Assembly: GCA_963697965.1 (NCBI GenBank)
Contig: OY969108.1
Coordinates: 682,001 to 746,000 of the forward strand
From: JAPLJC01 sp963697965
GTDB taxonomy: Bacteria; Desulfobacterota; Desulfobaccia; Desulfobaccales; 0-14-0-80-60-11
Reading direction: 5' to 3'
Length of the DNA stretch: 64,000 bases
The notes under the pieces are model-generated. The model saw only the letters and a program-made list of their open reading frames with translations. It was not told the origin of the DNA and did no database searches. This document shows, one piece after another, positions 25,999-33,967 of this stretch. The position numbers and the translations under genes are program-made. Each line of letters starts with the position of its first letter. Within the stretch, counting starts at the first letter, position 1.

Positions 25999-26637
25999 TC
26001 AGTCCAGCCAAGCCAGGCATTCCCCGGCAGTCATCAAGCTCACGCCGATATTCTGCATCTCCAGGAGCGCCTGCTCATAGATGCCCGAGACCGCGTCGGG
26101 CGCCAGGATAATCTTAAAATCCCGTTCGCTGGCCTCATAGATGGTGGTCCGGGGGCAATTGGGGAAGTTGCAGCCGCACAGGGCCAGGGTGTTGACCCCC
26201 AGGGCCCGCAGGTGCTCCTCTAAGCGTGTCTGATAAAAGGCGCCCCACCTGGGCTTATACATGAACCATTCCCTGGGTCCGATGGCCTGGAGCTTGCCTG
26301 ATAACAGCAAGGGGGCGTCCAGGCGCACCTGGGGAAAGGGCTTCAATTCCTCCATGATTTCGGCGCCGGGGCTTCCGGGAGCCACCATTTTTAATCCCTG
26401 GGCCACCGCGGTCCGGCGACACAGATCGACGTTTCCGCCGTCTTCGAGGTACAACCGCACCACGTGGATGACGGGGAGCCCTTTTTGCCTGAATTTCTCA
26501 ACCAGCCGGACCATGCGGGGCAGGGCCTCCAGGGTTCCGGGGATGAACCCCGGGGCGCCCGGGACGACAAAATCCTGCTGGGTGTCGATAATCACCAGGG
26601 CCAGGTGTGCTTTTTCCGGCGAGGTGCAAGTGTTCAT
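25999..26637 (-). CDS. Isochorismatase-family cysteine hydrolase
   Basis: A 212-residue alpha/beta hydrolase of the isochorismatase/nicotinamidase superfamily. The catalytic triad is visible: Asp in VIIDTQQDFV, Lys in FMYKPRWGAFYQT, and Cys in CGCNFPNCPRTTIYEASERDF. The NCPR segment differs from nicotinamidases (usually TDxCVxxTA) and resembles uncharacterised hydrolases. The substrate is unknown; amides or N-carbamoyl compounds are typical of the family. It lies after the terminator of the lactate operon, so it is probably transcribed separately. Confidence 0.85.
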   Translation of the reverse strand: MNTCTSPEKAHLALVIIDTQQDFVVPGAPGFIPGTLEALPRMVRLVEKFRQKGLPVIHVVRLYLEDGGNVDLCRRTAVAQGLKMVAPGSPGAEIMEELKPFPQVRLDAPLLLSGKLQAIGPREWFMYKPRWGAFYQTRLEEHLRALGVNTLALCGCNFPNCPRTTIYEASERDFKIILAPDAVSGIYEQALLEMQNIGVSLMTAGECLAWLD

Positions 26638-26703
26638 GAGGGATTATTAACCCATGGAGGCCGGCCTTGGCAAATCATTAGAGGGGCAAAATGGACGAGG
26701 GCC

Positions 26704-26732
26704 AAAAAAAAGTGGCGGACCGGGTCCGCCAC
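26704..26732 (-). terminator. Rho-independent terminator of the lld operon
   Basis: On the minus strand a perfect nine-base stem (GTGGCGGAC/GTCCGCCAC) with a three-base loop is followed by eight T. It begins 27 bases after the lactate permease stop codon. Confidence 0.93.
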
Positions 26733-26758
26733 TGGTTCAGTTTATCATAACCGCGGGC

Positions 26759-28384
26759 TTACGGCACCATGAACTTCAGGACATAGGCCTGGAGCAAGGT
26801 GATGACAGAGATGATCAGGACCATGGAGACGCTGTGCTTCAAGGCAAACCGGAAGATGGAGCCCTCCTCCCCCACCATGCCGGTGGCCGCGGTGGCTACC
26901 GCGATGGATTGGGGCGAAATCATCTTCCCCACCACGCCGCCGCTGGAGTTGGACGCCACCATCAGGATGGGGTTTACTCCGATTTGTTCGGCGGTGCTCT
27001 TTTGCAAGCCAGCGAACAGGGCGTTGGAGGCGGTGTCGGAACCGGTGAGAAAGACCCCGAGCCAGCCCAGGATAGGAGAGAAGATGGGGAACAAAACCCC
27101 GGTGGCGGCTGCGGCCAGGGCCAATGTGGAACTCATGCCGGAATAGTTCATGATCCAGCCCAGGCCCAGGACCAGGGAGATGGTGACGATGGCCCACTTC
27201 AGGGTATTGATGGTCCGGCCCAGGCAGGCAAAGGCCTTGCCGAAGCCGTAGTTGGGAATGAACAGAACCGATAGCAGGCCGGCGATAAAGATGGCGGTGC
27301 CGGCGGCGCTGCCGATATTAACAGCAAAGACCGCGGGAATCGGGGTATTCTTGGCCACGATGGGGGCAGCCTTGATCACCAGATTATGGAGCAGGGGCCA
27401 CTGGAAGGTGAAGCCGATAGGCGCCAGAATTGTTTTGACCGGACCGAGGCCCCAGAGAAACACCATGATGGCCAGGATGATGTAAGGCACCCAGCAGCGG
27501 ACCACTTCCTTGCTGGAATAGAGACAGGTGACCTTTTGCGTGGGCGCCACCCCGGAGAATCGCCAGATAGTAGGCGGCTTCCAGAACATGAGGAAGACCC
27601 CCAGGCCGATGATGGTGACAATGGCGGCAACGATATCAGGGAGGTAAGGGCCGACGAAATTGGAGACCACGAATTGGGAGACTGCAAAGCAGACCCCGGT
27701 AACGATGATCGCCGGCAAGACTTCCATGGCGGATTTCCAGCCGCTCATGGTCACCACCAGCCAGAGCGGGACGATGACGGCTACAAAGGGTAGCTGCCGG
27801 CCCACCATGGCGCTGATGGACATCAAGGGAAGATGGGTGACCCCGGCGGCCACCACGATGGGGATGCCGATGGCGCCAAAGGCCACCGGCGCGGTGTTGG
27901 CAATCAGACAGACGCCGGCGGCGTAGACCGGCTGAAAACCGAGGCCCACCAGCATGGCGGCGGTGATGGCCACCGGGGTGCCGAAACCCGCGGTGCCTTC
28001 CAGGAAGGCGCCGAAGGCGAAGGCGATAAACAGGGCCTGGAGGCGGCGGTCATCGGTGATGCAGGCCAGGGAGTTCTTGATGATCTCGAATTCGCCGGAT
28101 TCCACCGACATGTTATAGATCCAGATGGCGGTGATGACGATCCAGACCACGGGAAAGAGGCCGAATAACATGCCGTTCAGGGTGGCCATGATCGCCAGAG
28201 ACACGGGCATGCGCCAAACCAGGATGGCCAACAAGACGGCCGCCAGGACGGAAATGAAGGCGGCGGGATGCCCCTTGGTACGCATGACCGCCAGCATGTA
28301 GCCCAGGATGAGAATGGGAACCGCGGCTACCAGGGCCGAGAGGCCCAGGTGGCCCAAAGGTATGTAATTTTGAATCCACGGCAT
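26759..28384 (-). CDS. lldP: L-lactate permease (LctP family)
   Basis: 541 residues with about 13-14 helices. It imports L- or D-lactate (and glycolate) with protons across the inner membrane. Family signatures are present: AVVLLAILVWRMP-like segments, FGAFLEGTAGFGTPVAITAAMLVGLGF, NTAPVAFGAIGIPI, and near the C terminus FLTGSDTASNALFAGLQ and NSSGGVVGKMISPQSIAVATAATG. The ATG at 28384 follows AGGAGGG; a TTG one codon earlier is also possible. It is the last gene of lldG-lldEF-lldP and is followed by a strong terminator. Confidence 0.95.
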   Translation of the reverse strand: MPWIQNYIPLGHLGLSALVAAVPILILGYMLAVMRTKGHPAAFISVLAAVLLAILVWRMPVSLAIMATLNGMLFGLFPVVWIVITAIWIYNMSVESGEFEIIKNSLACITDDRRLQALFIAFAFGAFLEGTAGFGTPVAITAAMLVGLGFQPVYAAGVCLIANTAPVAFGAIGIPIVVAAGVTHLPLMSISAMVGRQLPFVAVIVPLWLVVTMSGWKSAMEVLPAIIVTGVCFAVSQFVVSNFVGPYLPDIVAAIVTIIGLGVFLMFWKPPTIWRFSGVAPTQKVTCLYSSKEVVRCWVPYIILAIMVFLWGLGPVKTILAPIGFTFQWPLLHNLVIKAAPIVAKNTPIPAVFAVNIGSAAGTAIFIAGLLSVLFIPNYGFGKAFACLGRTINTLKWAIVTISLVLGLGWIMNYSGMSSTLALAAAATGVLFPIFSPILGWLGVFLTGSDTASNALFAGLQKSTAEQIGVNPILMVASNSSGGVVGKMISPQSIAVATAATGMVGEEGSIFRFALKHSVSMVLIISVITLLQAYVLKFMVP

Positions 28385-28478
28385 CAATGCACCCTCCTTT
28401 ATGAAAAATAAGTGCTCTCAATCGATTTGTAGGAAAATCCTTCCAAAAGCGTAAGGTGTTTGGAAAGGCAGCGGTTAA

Positions 28479-30644
28479 TCACCTCCTTTTGGCTGCCTCG
28501 GCCACCGCCTCGGCGATGTGCTGGACCTTGATCTTACCGCCCCGCTTCTCAAGTCCGCCGCGGAGCTGCAGGACGCAGCCGGGGCAGTCGCTCACCAGGA
28601 GGTCGGCGCCGGTGGCGGCCACTGCGTCCAGCTTGTTTTTCAGCAGCTCCCCGGAGATTTCCGGGAAATCCACCGAAAAGGTGCCACCCATGCCGCAGCA
28701 AACCTCTTCATTCTGGGCGGGCAGGTACTGGTAACCCGCGATCTTCAATAGTTCCCGGGGAGGCCGGGTTACCTTTAGACCCCGGCACAGGTGGCAGGGG
28801 GCGTGGTAGGCCACCTTCCGGTTCGAAGCCAGGAACTCTTCCGGGCTAACCTTGAGGACTTCGGTCAGGTAGGAGCTGAAGTCCATCAACTTTGCCGCCA
28901 ATTGGTGCGCCTTGACCCCCACTCCCGGTTCCCGGGCCAAGAGGAGGGGATAGGTGTTCTTGATATGCGAGCCGCAGGAGGCGCAAAGGACCAGGACCTG
29001 ATCGTAATCCGCCGGGTCCAGGGCCCGCAGGTTCTGGATGGCCACCTCCCGGGCCAGATCCAGCTCACCCATGCATTTGGCCGGCAGGCCGCAGCAGGTC
29101 TGGTCCTGGGGGTAGTCCACCCGGACCTGGCGGTCTCTCAACAGCTTGACCAGGGCCTCGCCCTGCTCCGGATAGACAAAATCGACCAGACAGCCGCCGA
29201 ACAAGGCGACCCGGGACCGGGGTTGGGCCGCCTCTTTGCCGGCCAGCTGCGGCCAGCGGTCCCGCAAGGGGGTGGCGACCACCGTGGGCAGACTCCGGAA
29301 CTCGTGTTCTTTGCCGAAGAAAAAGGGGAGATGGCGGATAAATCCTTTCCGGGCAAAAGGCCGCTGTGCCAGGGAGGCCCGGCGCAGGAGGAAATGAAAG
29401 AGGCGGCGGTTCTTCAGGACCCTCCGCAGCAGCCGGTTCTTCAGCGGTCTTTCACTCTCTTCGGCCAGGATTTCCCCATGAACTTCCTTGATGATCAGGG
29501 GCAGATTGATGCCCACGGGACAGACCGCTTTGCAGGCCAGGCAGTTGAGGCAGTTCTGGACGATAGCCCGGTCGTTTTGGCGGCCGTGGTAAAAATAGGT
29601 GAGGATCAAGCCGATGGCGCCGATGTAGACATGGCCGTAATTGTGGCCGCCCACCAGCGCATAGACGGGACAGACATTGGCGCAGGCGCCGCAGCGGATG
29701 CAGCGCAGGACCTCGGAAAAGACCGGATCCCGGGCCAGGGCCAGGCGGCCGTTGTCCAGGAAGACCACGTGCATCTCTTTGCGGCCCCCCGGGCCGGGGC
29801 GGCATTCGTTGGCCCCGGTGATCCAGGAGACATAGGAGGTGATCACCTGGCCGGTGGCGTTCTTGGGCACAACCTTCAAGATGCGGAGCGCACTGGCTAG
29901 GTCCGGCACCAGCTTATCCAGGCCCACCAGGGCTACATGGATGGGCGGCAGGGTGGTGGTGAGGCGGGCGTTGCCCTCATTGGTCATAATTCCCAGGGTG
30001 CCGCTTTCGGCAATGGCGAAGTTGGCGCCGCTGATGCCCATCCCGGCGGACAGGAACTCCTTGCGAAGCTCCCGCCGGGCCACCTTCACCATCTTACCGA
30101 TGTCGTCCGGGTCAAGGGACTCCCCGGTGACCCGGGAGAATAACTCCGCCACTTGCCCGCGGGAGAGATGGATGGCAGGCAGGACCATGTGGGAGGGACC
30201 TTCGTGCCTGAGCTGGATGATCCATTCGCCCAGGTCGGTTTCCACCACGGTCAGGCCTTCCTGTTCCAGGTGGTCGTTAAGGAAGGTCTCCTCCGCAGTC
30301 ATGGACTTCGATTTGACGATCTTCTGCACCCCGCGGTCTTTGGCGATGCGAGAGATGATCTCGTTGGCCTCCCGGGCGGTCCCGGCCAGGTGCACCTTGA
30401 CCCCGGCGGCCTCGGCCCTGGCCTTGAAGGCCTCATAAAGCTCTTCCAGGTGGGGCAGGGCCTGGTCTTTGCCCCGAGCGATCTCCTCCCGCAGGGCCTC
30501 GAAATCGACCCCGCTCAGGGCCCGGGCCCGGCCTTCGGGGTAGGCGGCGAAGAAGGCGGACTGGGCGGCGCGCAGAAACTGGTTATCCAGGGCCTGCCGC
30601 AAGCGTTTCCGGTATTCCTCCAGGTCTTGGGCGGTATCGATCAT
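28479..30644 (-). CDS. LldF-LldE (LutB-LutA) fusion, L-lactate oxidation Fe-S protein
   Basis: 721 residues; two subunits of the L-lactate oxidase complex joined in one chain. The N-terminal LUD domain (about 60-300; KSKSMTAEETFLNDHLEQEG, GISGANFAIAESGTLGIMTNEGN) and two ferredoxin clusters (CIRCGACANVCPVY, CLNCLACKAVCPVG, about 310-380) correspond to LldF/LutB. The C-terminal part (about 480-721) is LldE/LutA with two CCG domains (FGGCLVDFVYPE, TCCGLPAKCMGE, CASCGSHIKN, YHAPCHLCRG, VCCGMGGTFSVDF). Such fusions are known in Desulfovibrio. It oxidises L-lactate to pyruvate on the cytoplasmic side, passing electrons toward the membrane. Five bases separate it from lldG. Confidence 0.93.
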   Translation of the reverse strand: MIDTAQDLEEYRKRLRQALDNQFLRAAQSAFFAAYPEGRARALSGVDFEALREEIARGKDQALPHLEELYEAFKARAEAAGVKVHLAGTAREANEIISRIAKDRGVQKIVKSKSMTAEETFLNDHLEQEGLTVVETDLGEWIIQLRHEGPSHMVLPAIHLSRGQVAELFSRVTGESLDPDDIGKMVKVARRELRKEFLSAGMGISGANFAIAESGTLGIMTNEGNARLTTTLPPIHVALVGLDKLVPDLASALRILKVVPKNATGQVITSYVSWITGANECRPGPGGRKEMHVVFLDNGRLALARDPVFSEVLRCIRCGACANVCPVYALVGGHNYGHVYIGAIGLILTYFYHGRQNDRAIVQNCLNCLACKAVCPVGINLPLIIKEVHGEILAEESERPLKNRLLRRVLKNRRLFHFLLRRASLAQRPFARKGFIRHLPFFFGKEHEFRSLPTVVATPLRDRWPQLAGKEAAQPRSRVALFGGCLVDFVYPEQGEALVKLLRDRQVRVDYPQDQTCCGLPAKCMGELDLAREVAIQNLRALDPADYDQVLVLCASCGSHIKNTYPLLLAREPGVGVKAHQLAAKLMDFSSYLTEVLKVSPEEFLASNRKVAYHAPCHLCRGLKVTRPPRELLKIAGYQYLPAQNEEVCCGMGGTFSVDFPEISGELLKNKLDAVAATGADLLVSDCPGCVLQLRGGLEKRGGKIKVQHIAEAVAEAAKRR

Positions 30645-30649
30645 GACTA

Positions 30650-31198
30650 TTAATCCTTGAGCAGCAAGAGGTGAAGTTCCAGGGGGCCGTGGACCCCCAG
30701 GGTCAGCACCCGCTCGATGTCGGCGGTGCGGGAAGCGCCGGTAATGAAGGCCAGATAATTGGGAGGGGACTGCATCAGGCGGTTCATCTCCGGTTCCAGG
30801 TCAGTGGCGGTGGCCCGCAGACGGGAGAGGGGCAGGACCGCAATGTGGGTTTCGGAGAGCATGGTGGCCAGGCGGAGGTCCTCGGAGCTGGAGTCTAGCA
30901 CCAAAGTGCCGGTGTCGGCGATGCCCCAATCAGCCCGGGTGAGACCGGTATGGATGGCGGCGGCCCGCTCCCGCAGATTCTCCCCCAGCAACTCCAAGCC
31001 AGCCTGTTGGCAGTCGGCCTTAAGGGCCGCCAGGCTCTCGGCGTCCCAGCCGGGAGCGGCAATGGAGGCGCCGCCTTGCTCCCGGGTAATCTTGATGGCG
31101 TAGGCAAAGGCGGCCTCCCGGCTGGGCACCTGGGTGACCACCACCTGGACCGCTTCGGCTTTCTCTTTTAGGGTGGCGACCAGTTTCTGTGTGGCCAT
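30650..31198 (-). CDS. lldG: LldG/LutC subunit of the L-lactate oxidation complex
   Basis: A 182-residue LUD-domain protein. The C-terminal half shows GLTRADWGIADTGTLVLDSSSEDLRLATMLSETHIAVLP and YLAFITGASRTADIERVLTLGVHGP, the typical LutC/LldG end. It forms the third component of the Lut/Lld complex with the fused LldF-LldE protein encoded five bases downstream. It is the first gene of the leftward lactate operon. An LldR/FadR-type operator lies 103 bases upstream. Confidence 0.93.
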   Translation of the reverse strand: MATQKLVATLKEKAEAVQVVVTQVPSREAAFAYAIKITREQGGASIAAPGWDAESLAALKADCQQAGLELLGENLRERAAAIHTGLTRADWGIADTGTLVLDSSSEDLRLATMLSETHIAVLPLSRLRATATDLEPEMNRLMQSPPNYLAFITGASRTADIERVLTLGVHGPLELHLLLLKD

Positions 31199-31300
31199 GA
31201 TTGGCTCCCCTGATCAGGTATGGTCTGAAGAAAGCAGCGCCTCTGGGCGCGCAAGCTAACCAATTACAGAAAAATAGCAGAATTTTCCCTGGAAATGAAT

Positions 31301-31311
31301 TGGTAATACCA
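31301..31311. promoter_or_regulatory. Operator 1 (TGGTAATACCA) of the lactate regulator
   Basis: A perfect TGGT-N3-ACCA palindrome, the known core of FadR/LldR-type (GntR-FCD) operators. It is in the 188-base gap between lldG and the regulator gene and directly abuts the -35 hexamer of the regulator promoter, which suits repression of both divergent genes. Confidence 0.8.
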
Positions 31312-31312
31312 C

Positions 31313-31341
31313 TTGACATGATATTAAAAAACCGCTAATAA
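31313..31341 (+). promoter_or_regulatory. Sigma70 promoter of the FCD regulator
   Basis: TTGACA (31313-31318) and TAATAA (31336-31341) with a 17-base spacer, 46 bases before the regulator ATG. Operator 1 ends one base upstream of the -35 element. Confidence 0.7.
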
Positions 31342-31386
31342 ATTGTCAAGAAAAAATTTTTGGGGGTAAAATGAACCGGGGGAGCC

Positions 31387-32103
31387 ATGAACATCTTACT
31401 CAAGCCCATTAAGGCCAGACGGGTCTCGGACCAGGCATTTGAGCAGATCCGGGACCTGGTCTTCCGGGGGCAACTCAAGCCGGGGGACCAACTCATGCCG
31501 GAGCGGGAGTTGGCCCAGGCCCTGGGCGTGAGCCGGCCTACAGTGCGGGAGGCCATCAGAAGGCTGGTGACCATGGGGTTGCTGGAGCACCAGCAAGGGG
31601 CGGGCACCTTTGTACGCTCCCTCAACGACCAGAGGGAGTACAACCCCCTGGCCGCGGCGATGGGGGGCCATGACGCCACCCTGGAGGAACTGCTGGAAGT
31701 GCGCATGGGCCTGGAGTGCCAGGCGGCGCTCCTGGCGGCCCAGCGGGCCTCCGCCGAGGACCTGCAGGTGATGGAGAAGCACCTGGCGGCCATGCAGGCG
31801 GAGAACGCTGCCGGCCGCCTGGGGATTGACGACGACGTCTCCTTTCACATGGCCCTGACCTATGCCACCAGGAACCCGGTCCAGGTCTATATCATGAAGA
31901 ATTTTTACGACCTGCTGCATCACGGCATCAAGGAGAACCTGCAGGCCCTCTGGGAGGAACCCAAGAGCCTCCCCATCATCGCCCGGCATCACCGGGAGGT
32001 GTATGAGGCCATCAAAGACCACGACCCGGAAGCCGCCTACCTGGCCATGAAAGGGCACATCAGCTTTGTTCTCGATTTTGTCCGGAATCGCCAAGTTTCC
32101 TAG
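31387..32103 (+). CDS. GntR/FCD-family lactate regulator (LldR/LutR-like)
   Basis: 238 residues. The N-terminal winged helix (about residues 10-78; AFEQIRDLVFRGQLKPGDQLMPERELAQALGVSRPTVREAIRRL) is typical of GntR proteins. The C-terminal FCD domain (about 95-225) has DVSFHMALTYATRN and IIARHHREVYEAIKDHDPEAAYLAMKGHI, with the Asp/His residues that bind metal and effector in this class. It is divergent from lldG-lldEF-lldP and upstream of the larA unit. Matching TGGT-N3-ACCA sites flank it on both sides, so it probably represses both units until lactate is present. Confidence 0.9.
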   Translation: MNILLKPIKARRVSDQAFEQIRDLVFRGQLKPGDQLMPERELAQALGVSRPTVREAIRRLVTMGLLEHQQGAGTFVRSLNDQREYNPLAAAMGGHDATLEELLEVRMGLECQAALLAAQRASAEDLQVMEKHLAAMQAENAAGRLGIDDDVSFHMALTYATRNPVQVYIMKNFYDLLHHGIKENLQALWEEPKSLPIIARHHREVYEAIKDHDPEAAYLAMKGHISFVLDFVRNRQVS

Positions 32104-32220
32104 AAGGGCAACGCCCGTGGCGGTAAAACTCCGGATTGGGAAAAGGCCTTTTCAGGTTTTTTTGTAGGTTATCGACAAACCAATGGGGAAATACCCGGAA
32201 GGTCCGGCCAGCGAGTAAAA

Positions 32221-32231
32221 TGGTATTACCA
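32221..32231. promoter_or_regulatory. Operator 2 (TGGTATTACCA) upstream of larA
   Basis: A second perfect TGGT-N3-ACCA palindrome, 118 bases after the regulator stop and 355 bases before larA. It lies just upstream of a promoter-like pair. The same half sites as operator 1 imply the same regulator. Confidence 0.75.
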
Positions 32232-32243
32232 TCTGCCAAACCC

Positions 32244-32272
32244 TTTACCTGAGCAAACTCAATGGTTAAATT
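32244..32272 (+). promoter_or_regulatory. Candidate promoter of the larA-glcD-glcF unit
   Basis: TTTACC and TAAATT with a 17-base spacer, each four of six to consensus, beginning 13 bases after operator 2. If used, the transcript has a leader of about 300 bases that runs through the MITE-like element. Confidence 0.4.
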
Positions 32273-32320
32273 AGACCTTGCCGGCTGTCACGGCGAGGCC
32301 TGATCACGTATAGCTTTTTT

Positions 32321-32442
32321 GGGGAATTATATATTTGAATCCCTCAATTATCTTTATGTAGGGACGGGGTTCCCCCGCCCAGGGCGGCGAGACGCCGCCC
32401 CTACGGCCGTGATGGAATCGGGAATCAAGTATATAATTCCCC
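32321..32442. mobile_element. MITE-like element, 122 bp with 23-bp inverted ends
   Basis: Bases 32321-32343 and the reverse complement of 32420-32442 match at 21 of 23 positions; both start GGGGAATTATATA. Between them is a GC-rich palindromic core (about 32360-32405) beginning GTAGGGACGGGG and ending GCCGCCCCTAC, related to other GTAGGG repeats in this window. No transposase is encoded. A target duplication could not be settled because both flanks are T-rich. The surrounding 32104-32585 gap holds no gene. Confidence 0.65.
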
Positions 32443-32585
32443 TTATTTTTGGGTTAGGCATTAAGATTATGATTTTAGAAAGTTGGCTCTGGTCACGTGA
32501 TCAGAAGTAAGCGATCAAGACCGCGCCTGTTTTGAATCAGCACCAACACTCGCCCCCAGGGCATTAACTTGAGAGGAAACTGGCT

Positions 32586-33878
32586 ATGAAAGTTGACCTT
32601 CTCTATGGACGGGACGGGATCACAGTCGATCTGCCTCGTGAGGCCCGCGCCAGCGTGATCCGCAAGCATCCCATGACCCCCCTGGCGGACCCGTTGGCCG
32701 AGGTGAAGAAAGCCATCGCCACCCCGGTCCAGAGTGATCCCCTGGCCAAGCTGGGCCGGGGTAAAAAAAATGTCTGCATTCTGATCTGCGATGTGACCAG
32801 GCCGGTTCCCAATGGGACTATCCTGCCGCCTCTCCTGGAGGCCCTCTGCGCCAGTGGCATTCCCAGGGAAAATATCCTGATTCTCGTCGCTACTGGTTTG
32901 CACCGGCCCAACGAAGGGGAGGAACTGAAGGAGATCATCGGTTCGGATGAGATCTATAGCTCTATGCGCGTGGAGAACCATTTTGCCCGGGAGAAACAGG
33001 CCCACGTTGAGCTGGGGAAGACTGCCACCGGGATTCCCATCGCCCTCGATCGCCGCTTTGCCGAGGCGGATTTGAAGATTGTGACCGGCTTGGTGGAACC
33101 CCATTTCATGGCAGGTTATTCGGGTGGACGGAAAGTCATCGTACCGGGCGTGGCCTATCAAGATACCATTCTGAAGCTTCATACCGCTCATATCCTTGAG
33201 CATTGCAAGGCTGTCAACTGCGTCATCGAAGGGAACCCCCTGCACAATGAACAGATGGAAATTATCCGGACGCTGGGGGGAATTTTAGCCCTGAACGTGG
33301 TCATCGATGAAGAGAGACGCATCGGTTTTGTCAACTTTGGTGAAATTGAGACCAGCCACCTGGAGGCGGTAGCCTTCATGAGGAAATATGCCGAAGTCAG
33401 AATTCCCAGGCGTTTTAAGACCATTGTCACCACCAGCGCCGGATATCCTCTCGATAAGACCTATTACCAAACCGTCAAGGGCATGGTAGGCGTCCTGGAG
33501 GTGCTGGAGCCAGGCGGGAACATCATCATTGCCAGCGAGTGTTCCGAGGGGATGGGCAGCCGTGAATTCGTGGAGGCCCAGCGCCATCTCGGCAAGGTAG
33601 GTCCCGAGGCCTTCATGGCTGCCCTGGCAACCCGGGAAAAGGCGCTCATTGATGAATGGCAGACGGAGATGCTGGTGAAGGCCCTACGCGTGGGGCGGGT
33701 GCAGTTATACACCACGGGTCTCAACGAACAAATGCTGAAAGATGTCTGCGTCGAGCCGGTGGCATCGGTGGCAGAGGCGGTGCTGGCAAGCATGAAGGCT
33801 CAGGATGATTGCGAAATCGCCGTGGTGCCTGAAGGACCGTATGTCATCCCTCTTTTTGATAACGCCTTGACAACTTAA
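32586..33878 (+). CDS. larA: LarA-family nickel-pincer lactate racemase homologue
   Basis: 430 residues (LarA of Lactobacillus is about 424). LarA interconverts D- and L-lactate with a nickel-pincer nucleotide (NPN) tethered to a Lys. The key residues align well: His106 (ATGLHRPNEGEE), His173 (GLVEPHFMAGYSGGRK), Lys183 (GGRKVIVPGV) and His199 (KLHTAHILEH), against His108, His174, Lys184 and His200 of LarA. It is first in a unit with D-lactate dehydrogenase genes, which fits lactate racemisation. Other acids are handled by LarA paralogues, so the substrate is inferred from context. The NPN synthesis genes larB, larC and larE are not in the window. GAGAGGAAA precedes the ATG. Confidence 0.85.
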   Translation: MKVDLLYGRDGITVDLPREARASVIRKHPMTPLADPLAEVKKAIATPVQSDPLAKLGRGKKNVCILICDVTRPVPNGTILPPLLEALCASGIPRENILILVATGLHRPNEGEELKEIIGSDEIYSSMRVENHFAREKQAHVELGKTATGIPIALDRRFAEADLKIVTGLVEPHFMAGYSGGRKVIVPGVAYQDTILKLHTAHILEHCKAVNCVIEGNPLHNEQMEIIRTLGGILALNVVIDEERRIGFVNFGEIETSHLEAVAFMRKYAEVRIPRRFKTIVTTSAGYPLDKTYYQTVKGMVGVLEVLEPGGNIIIASECSEGMGSREFVEAQRHLGKVGPEAFMAALATREKALIDEWQTEMLVKALRVGRVQLYTTGLNEQMLKDVCVEPVASVAEAVLASMKAQDDCEIAVVPEGPYVIPLFDNALTT

Positions 33879-33967
33879 GTGTTTTTTCCTCTGCCAAACT
33901 CTTAACTTGATAGAGTTAGAGGGAAGAACCCGAACCGTCCCTGAGACGCCGTTGGTCCGGAGGGGAA

